Positions 59,703 through 64,000 of a stretch of 64,000 nucleotides of DNA are shown here, in pieces (the stretch's first letter is position 1; each line of letters opens with the position of its first letter). Under the pieces are notes generated by a model. That model ran no database searches. It was not told the origin of the DNA and saw nothing but the letters and a program-made list of their open reading frames with translations. The DNA is from Bradyrhizobium rifense. GTDB lineage: Bacteria; Pseudomonadota; Alphaproteobacteria; Rhizobiales; Xanthobacteraceae. The stretch is taken from positions 197,374 to 261,373 of the forward strand of contig NZ_VSSS01000024.1 in NCBI RefSeq assembly GCF_008123425.1. The letters run 5' to 3'. The translations under genes and the position numbers were made by a program.

Positions 59703-61178
59703 CTAAGTCCCCACGGCGGCTAGCAAGGCTTGCAACATTTGGTCGACGGTCGAAATGATCTTAGACGACGCCGAATAGGTGCGCTCGACCTGAAGCATCA
59801 ACGACATCTCGTCGTCCATGTTGACGCCGTTGACGTTTGACAGCGCCGTCGTGCTGCGGTCGAGCAGCGTGCTCTGGTACTGGGAGTTGTCGTTGGCGGT
59901 CTTGCGCTGGTTTTCGATCCAGCTCGTCGACGACGACGCGTAGTCGATCAGGCTGCCGTTCGGCTTGCCTTGCGTGGTCGCATCGAACGGCTGCGACGCA
60001 TCCATATTGGTGATGAGCTGCTGAAGCCGGGTCGAATAGCCACCACTGCCGGCGGTGTTGTATTGGTAGGCGACGTTGCCGCTGATCGCGCCGTCGCGCA
60101 GCAGATTCGGGTTGCCGCCCTGGGCCGGATCGACCGATGCAGCAACCGAGATCGTGCCGGCGAGGCCCACCGAGACGGTGGCGCTCGCGGGCATCGCCGG
60201 CGAGCCTGGATAGGTGAAGAGACCGGGGACGTCGGGCAGAGCCGCGCCCGATTGATCGCTTTCCTTGAAAGTATTGATCAGGCCGCGGGCGACTTCGTCG
60301 AGCTGGCTCTGATAGGTGACCGTGTCGTTGTCGCGCAATTGGGCGAGACCGGCGAGCTTGCCGGATTTGATCGGCATCACCGAATTGGCGCCGGTCACGG
60401 GCACGCCGTCGATAAAGACCGCGTTTCCCGTGATGTTCGCCGAATAGGAGGTGGTCGGCGCGAAGCTCACCGCCCGCGCCGTCTTGTCGAACAGCACCAC
60501 GCCGCTGTCGGTGTAGAGCGCAGCATCGCCATTGGTGCGGATCGACATCGTGACGCCGACCTCCTGGGACAGCTTCGAGACGATGCTGTCGCGCTGGTCG
60601 AGATAATCGGTCACGTCGTCGCCGGCGATCGTCCCTTTCACGACCGCCGTATTGACGGTCTGGAACTGGGAGAGCAGCTGGTTGATGTTCTGGACCGAAA
60701 TGTTCATGTCGGCATCCGCGCCCTCGCGGACCGACTGTACGGTCTGGGTTGCCTGGTTGAGCGCGGTCGCCATGTCCTTGGCGGACGTCACGGCGGCCTG
60801 GGCCAGCGTGGTATTGTCCGGGGCGTTGGCATATTGCTGAAGCGCCTGCTTCAGCGCATTGAGCTGCGCCGTCGGCGACTGGTCGAGCTGCGGGTCGTCC
60901 ACCGTGGCAGAAGCGATCTTCTGGAGACCGTCATAGATCGCGCTCTGCGTGGCGGCCGCGGAGGTCGCGGTCAGGACGTTGCTGTACAGGCCGGAGGAGG
61001 CGGCGCGCTGGATCGCCGCCACGTAGACGCCGGCACCGGGAAGATTGTCCAGCACCGTGATCTTGCGCGAATAGCCGGTCGAACTGGCGCCGGCGATGTT
61101 GCGCGAGACGGTCGACGACTGGATGCCCGACGCCATGAGCGAATTGCGGGCGGAGTCGAGGGCTGACGTAATGGACAT
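59703..61178 (-). CDS. flgK: Flagellar hook-associated protein FlgK
   Basis: 491 residues. The N-terminus SARNSLMASGIQSSTVSRNI, AGASSTGYSRK follows the rod/hook/filament pattern. The central DYLDQRDSIVSKLSQEVGVT motif is strongly conserved in FlgK. The C-terminus NVNGVNMDDEMSLMLQVERT, YSASSKIISTVDQMLQ is the FlgK end signature. It sits between hook and FlgL. Gene order flgE-flgK-flgL is the classical one. Confidence 0.94.
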   Translation of the reverse strand: MSITSALDSARNSLMASGIQSSTVSRNIAGASSTGYSRKITVLDNLPGAGVYVAAIQRAASSGLYSNVLTATSAAATQSAIYDGLQKIASATVDDPQLDQSPTAQLNALKQALQQYANAPDNTTLAQAAVTSAKDMATALNQATQTVQSVREGADADMNISVQNINQLLSQFQTVNTAVVKGTIAGDDVTDYLDQRDSIVSKLSQEVGVTMSIRTNGDAALYTDSGVVLFDKTARAVSFAPTTSYSANITGNAVFIDGVPVTGANSVMPIKSGKLAGLAQLRDNDTVTYQSQLDEVARGLINTFKESDQSGAALPDVPGLFTYPGSPAMPASATVSVGLAGTISVAASVDPAQGGNPNLLRDGAISGNVAYQYNTAGSGGYSTRLQQLITNMDASQPFDATTQGKPNGSLIDYASSSTSWIENQRKTANDNSQYQSTLLDRSTTALSNVNGVNMDDEMSLMLQVERTYSASSKIISTVDQMLQALLAAVGT

Positions 61179-61224
61179 GGCGTGCTCTTGAACGTTCTCT
61201 TGCCCGGGAAAGGCGCTGAAGAAT

Positions 61225-62481
61225 TCAGCGCTTCAGGTTGACGACGACGTCGAGCAGATCAGCGCCGGTCTGGAACGACTTGGAGTTCGCGGTGAAACCG
61301 CGCTGCGCCGAGATCATGTCGGTCAGCTCGCTGGCAAGATCGACGTTGGAGTCTTCGAGCGCGCCGGACTGGATGGTTCCGAGACCGCCCTGGCCGGCCA
61401 GGCCGACCTGTACGTTTCCGGAGTCCAGGTTCGGCGAATAGACGTTGCCGACCTCGGGCGTCAGATGGTCCGGGCTCGGCACGGTGGCGAGCGCGATCTG
61501 GAAGCTCGGCAATTCGGTGCCGTTCTTGAGCACCGCGGTGACCACGCCCTTACTGTCGATATTGACCTTGTCCACGGCGGACGGCGCGTTGCCGTCGACG
61601 GTCGCCTTGAAGTCGAAGCTCGATGCGACCTGGGTCATGGCCGACATGTCGATCTTGAAAGTGCCCGAGCCGCCTGGGATTGCGACCGTGAGCGACGTCG
61701 CGCTCGGCGGCGGACCCACCAGGTCAAGCTTGCCTTTTCCGGTCGAGCTCACGTCGAACTTGAACGTGGTCGCGGCAGAGGGACCGCTCGTCAGCGCGGC
61801 TCCGGACGGATCGTAGACCTCGACGTCCCACGTATTCGCGCTGGTCTTGGCCGCGTAGACACTGAGCGTCACGGGATTTCCGATATTGTCGTAGGTCACC
61901 ATCGACGTCTTCGACGTGTAATTGCCCGGGCCAGCGGCAGCGGCCGGTGTGCCGACAACCGCCGCGCTCGGATCCAGATTGGCAGCCACGGTCGCCAGCG
62001 TCGACGGCGAGGCCTGCAGCGCCATCTGATTGACGTTGACGACCTGCAAGCCGCCGAAGCCGTTGGCGGCGACGTTGGGCGCAGCACCATTCTGGATGTT
62101 GTAGCCCATCAGCTGGAAGCCGGCTGTGTTGACGAGGTTGCCCGTGCTGTCGGGCACGAACGAGCCGGCGCGGGTGAGGAAGTTGTTTCCGTTGGTGTCC
62201 TGCACGACGAAGAAGCCGTTGCCCTGGACCGCGAGGTCCGTCGTCGAAGTCGTGAACTGGAGGTTGCCGGGATCGGTGATGGCGTAGCGGACCGTGGTCT
62301 CGACCGCGCCGGAATCGTAATTACCGGAGCCGCTCTTCAGGATCAGCGAGGAGAATTCCGTCGAAGCCCGCTTGTAGCCGACCGTATTGACGTTCGCGAT
62401 GTTGTCCGAGACCGTCGACAGCTTGTTGGACTGCGCGTTCATACCGGAAACGCCGGTGCGCATAACACCATACAGGCTCAT
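61225..62481 (-). CDS. flgE: Flagellar hook protein FlgE
   Basis: 418 residues from the ATG with AAAGGAG nine bases upstream. The start MSLYGVMRTGVSGMNAQSNK, VSDNIANVNTVGYKRA is the hallmark of axial flagellar proteins. The end SNVDLASELTDMISAQRGFT, ANSKSFQTGADLLDVVVNLK fits FlgE. ATTFKFDVSSTGKG and related mid-domain repeats are Ser/Thr/Gly rich, as in surface-exposed hook domains. First gene of the hook-to-filament block. Confidence 0.94.
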   Translation of the reverse strand: MSLYGVMRTGVSGMNAQSNKLSTVSDNIANVNTVGYKRASTEFSSLILKSGSGNYDSGAVETTVRYAITDPGNLQFTTSTTDLAVQGNGFFVVQDTNGNNFLTRAGSFVPDSTGNLVNTAGFQLMGYNIQNGAAPNVAANGFGGLQVVNVNQMALQASPSTLATVAANLDPSAAVVGTPAAAAGPGNYTSKTSMVTYDNIGNPVTLSVYAAKTSANTWDVEVYDPSGAALTSGPSAATTFKFDVSSTGKGKLDLVGPPPSATSLTVAIPGGSGTFKIDMSAMTQVASSFDFKATVDGNAPSAVDKVNIDSKGVVTAVLKNGTELPSFQIALATVPSPDHLTPEVGNVYSPNLDSGNVQVGLAGQGGLGTIQSGALEDSNVDLASELTDMISAQRGFTANSKSFQTGADLLDVVVNLKR

Positions 62482-62596
62482 AGATTGGGCTCCTTTGACA
62501 GATTGTCGTTACAATGGGGGATCTTGCTTGCGCGGGGCTGATGATTGGAGACGATGCACAACTTCATGCGATGCATCGTCATTTCACGTCGTTGAT

Positions 62597-63175
62597 TCAC
62601 GTTGTCTTGGGTTGGCAGAATGAGCGCGCCTTGTCGGTCCACGCGCCGAAGCCGCTGGAGACGAGATGCGCGACGATGTGGCAAACGTAGCGTTTCTGCG
62701 CCGGTTGATTGTTGGGGCCGGCATTGTAGCGGGCGACCGCCATGGTCCAGCTTCCCTCGCGTTGCTTCAGCTCCTTGAGGAAGCGCGCGGCGTAGTCGAC
62801 GTTCCTGGCCGGATCGAACATCGCCCGCACCGACGTGAACTTGTCGCCGTGAAAATAATGGTTGATCTGCATGCAGCCGAGATCGATCAGCTTGATGCCC
62901 TTGGCTCGCATCGCTTCGAAATTCGCCATCGCATCATTCATGTCCCTGGCGAACACGGTCTGCCCTTCCGCACCGAGCGCGTAGGGATAGAGTGCGCCAC
63001 GCCGGCCGGTCTCGGTGAGGCCGACGGCATAGAGAATGCCGAGCGGAATCCCGTGCTGCTGCGATGCGCGCGCCATCTCGCGCTCGCAGGGGCGCGCAGT
63101 GTCGGTCGCCGCCGCCTCGGCGGCGCTACAGATAAACAGGGCCGCGACGAGTGTGCGGCGCCACGTCCTGGTCAT
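62597..63175 (-). CDS. Lytic transglycosylase (SLT domain), probably flagellum-associated
   Basis: 192 residues. The ATG at 63175 has AGGAGG six bases upstream, so it is the true start even though it lies 50 bases inside the upstream gene. A signal peptide (MTRTWRRTLVAALFICSAAEA) is followed by a lysozyme-like domain: catalytic Glu55 in AVGLTETGR, then IDLGCMQINHYFHGD and AVARYNAGPNNQ. It cleaves peptidoglycan in the periplasm. The FlgJ protein of this cluster has no hydrolase domain, so this enzyme probably opens the wall for the rod, as SltF does in Rhodobacter. Confidence 0.86.
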   Translation of the reverse strand: MTRTWRRTLVAALFICSAAEAAATDTARPCEREMARASQQHGIPLGILYAVGLTETGRRGALYPYALGAEGQTVFARDMNDAMANFEAMRAKGIKLIDLGCMQINHYFHGDKFTSVRAMFDPARNVDYAARFLKELKQREGSWTMAVARYNAGPNNQPAQKRYVCHIVAHLVSSGFGAWTDKARSFCQPKTT

Positions 63176-64000
63176 GGCGTGCCTCCTGGTTGGGCTGCTG
63201 ATCCTGCCGGGCTTGCTTGGCTCCGCCGTCCGATTGACCGGACGACGTGCCCGCGCCGCTGAACGCGCCTTGCGACTGGGATGATTGCTGTTGCTGGCTC
63301 GCGAGTTGCGACTGCGACTGGCCGGATCCGGCCTGGAATCCGTCGAGCGAGCCGTGCTGTACGGGCGCGACGTCGGCCACGTAGCCCGCCGACTGCATCA
63401 GGTCACGGATTTGGTCGCGCTGCTGATCCAGCATCGTGCTGGTGTCCTTGCGTTGCGCGGCAAGCTGAACCGACACCTCGGTGCCGACGAGACGAAGGCG
63501 CACGGTGACATTGCCGAGATCCGGCGGCTCGAGATTGACGGTGAGGATCTTGACCGGCTGATCCGGTGCATTGCCCTGGGCGCCCACGAGATCGGCACCG
63601 GCGGATGCGGCCGGCGCGGCCGAGCTCTTCAGATCCGACACCACCGCGTTCGCGACCTGCTGGCTCGCGCTGAACTGCGCAACGGGAGGCAGATGGGTCT
63701 CCTGCTGAACCACCGTGACCTTGGTCGTTTCCGGCAAGGCGTCGCGGCTCGCGGACTTGGCGGCGCGCTCGACATTCGCCGTGACGGCTTCGAACCCGGA
63801 TGTGGCGCCCGGCATCGCTTTCGGTTGAACGTCGCTTTCCTCCGGAAACGCCTGCAGCGTCGCAGCGGCCGGCTGCGCGCGCGGCCCGGAAGCATCGGCC
63901 GTGGAACGCGCGGCAGTCGACGGCGCGACGGTCGATGAGGTTGCGGAGGACCGCGCGACATTTTCCGTCGCCACCTTCGCGTCGGTCACGCTCTGAACTT
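63126..64000 (-). CDS. fliK: Flagellar hook-length control protein FliK, C-terminal part (5' end beyond the window)
   Basis: About 290 residues are visible and the frame stays open to the edge, so the true start lies past 64000. The conserved FliK C-terminal domain is VKILTVNLEPPDLGNVTVRL, RLVGTEVSVQLAAQRKDTST, MLDQQRDQIRDLMQSAGYVA. It is followed by a Gln/Ser/Gly-rich tail (QSQSQLASQQQQSSQSQGA). The N-terminal part seen is Ala/Thr/Ser/Pro rich and disordered, typical of the ruler region. FliK measures the hook and switches export from hook to filament parts. Its last 50 bases overlap the transglycosylase gene. Confidence 0.9.
   Translation of the reverse strand, partial: VQSVTDAKVATENVARSSATSSTVAPSTAARSTADASGPRAQPAAATLQAFPEESDVQPKAMPGATSGFEAVTANVERAAKSASRDALPETTKVTVVQQETHLPPVAQFSASQQVANAVVSDLKSSAAPAASAGADLVGAQGNAPDQPVKILTVNLEPPDLGNVTVRLRLVGTEVSVQLAAQRKDTSTMLDQQRDQIRDLMQSAGYVADVAPVQHGSLDGFQAGSGQSQSQLASQQQQSSQSQGAFSGAGTSSGQSDGGAKQARQDQQPNQEARHDQDVAPHTRRGPVYL

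Overview
The window reads as a chromosomal segment of a Bradyrhizobium-like alphaproteobacterium (Rhizobiales). Signs of this are the high GC content, tightly packed solute-uptake and catabolic operons each with its own regulator, dispersed palindromic repeats of the kind scattered through Bradyrhizobium and Rhodopseudomonas genomes, and at the right end a flagellar cluster that contains flaF, flbT and an FtcR/LafR-type regulator. No tRNA, rRNA, insertion sequence, phage or CRISPR array was seen. The species call is inference from protein style and was not tested by a search.

Layout. (1) 1-6863: the end of an IclR-type regulator gene, then a LacI regulator flanked by an ADP-ribosylglycohydrolase-like enzyme and a divergent sugar ABC importer (binding protein and two permeases, no ATPase), with a clear LacI-type operator between. 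(2) 6867-8842: a two-subunit thiamine-diphosphate decarboxylase operon ending in a short-chain dehydrogenase. (3) 9169-16117: an amino-compound catabolic cassette with a GntR regulator, Asp/Glu-type racemase, D-amino-acid-dehydrogenase-like flavoenzyme, acetolactate-synthase-like enzyme, RidA and a D-2-hydroxyacid dehydrogenase, and divergently an orphan ABC binding protein. (4) 16364-19866: an MFS exporter, then a TetR/NmrA-type divergent pair with an evident operator, enclosed by two direct copies of a 248-bp unit that encodes a 67-residue membrane protein. (5) 19901-25298: two type-B carboxylesterases (one exported, one cytoplasmic), an MFS carrier and a TetR regulator. (6) 25308-32335: a polyamine-type ABC importer with a PuuB-like amine oxidase, a haloacid-dehalogenase-like enzyme and a divergent LysR regulator. 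(7) 32356-33273: a class-3 lipase. (8) 33442-42441: a hexuronate regulon (TRAP transporter, UxuA, UxuB, sorbitol/idonate-type dehydrogenase, FMN hydroxyacid oxidase, GntR). (9) 42528-50446: assorted single genes, including a MarR-like regulator with a cysteine-rich tail and an unrecognised membrane-anchored coiled-coil protein. (10) 51264-64000: a flagellar regulator followed by a 15-gene flagellar cluster, all on the minus strand, reading fliK (cut by the window), lytic transglycosylase, flgE, flgK, flgL, flaF, flbT, flgD, fliQ, flhA, fliR, a FliJ-like gene, the rod-binding domain of FlgJ, a FlgN-like gene and a small membrane protein.

How the parts work together. Most of the left 46 kb is uptake plus degradation modules, each with a regulator that faces or leads the operon. 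Candidate operators are visible for LacI, both TetR proteins, LysR and the hexuronate GntR. In the hexuronate module the steps fit known chemistry: uptake by TRAP, reduction of fructuronate by UxuB, dehydration of mannonate by UxuA. The flagellar block encodes hook, junction and filament-regulation proteins and part of the export gate (FliQ, FliR, FlhA). Flagellins, motor, ring and most rod genes are not in the window and presumably lie beyond position 64000.
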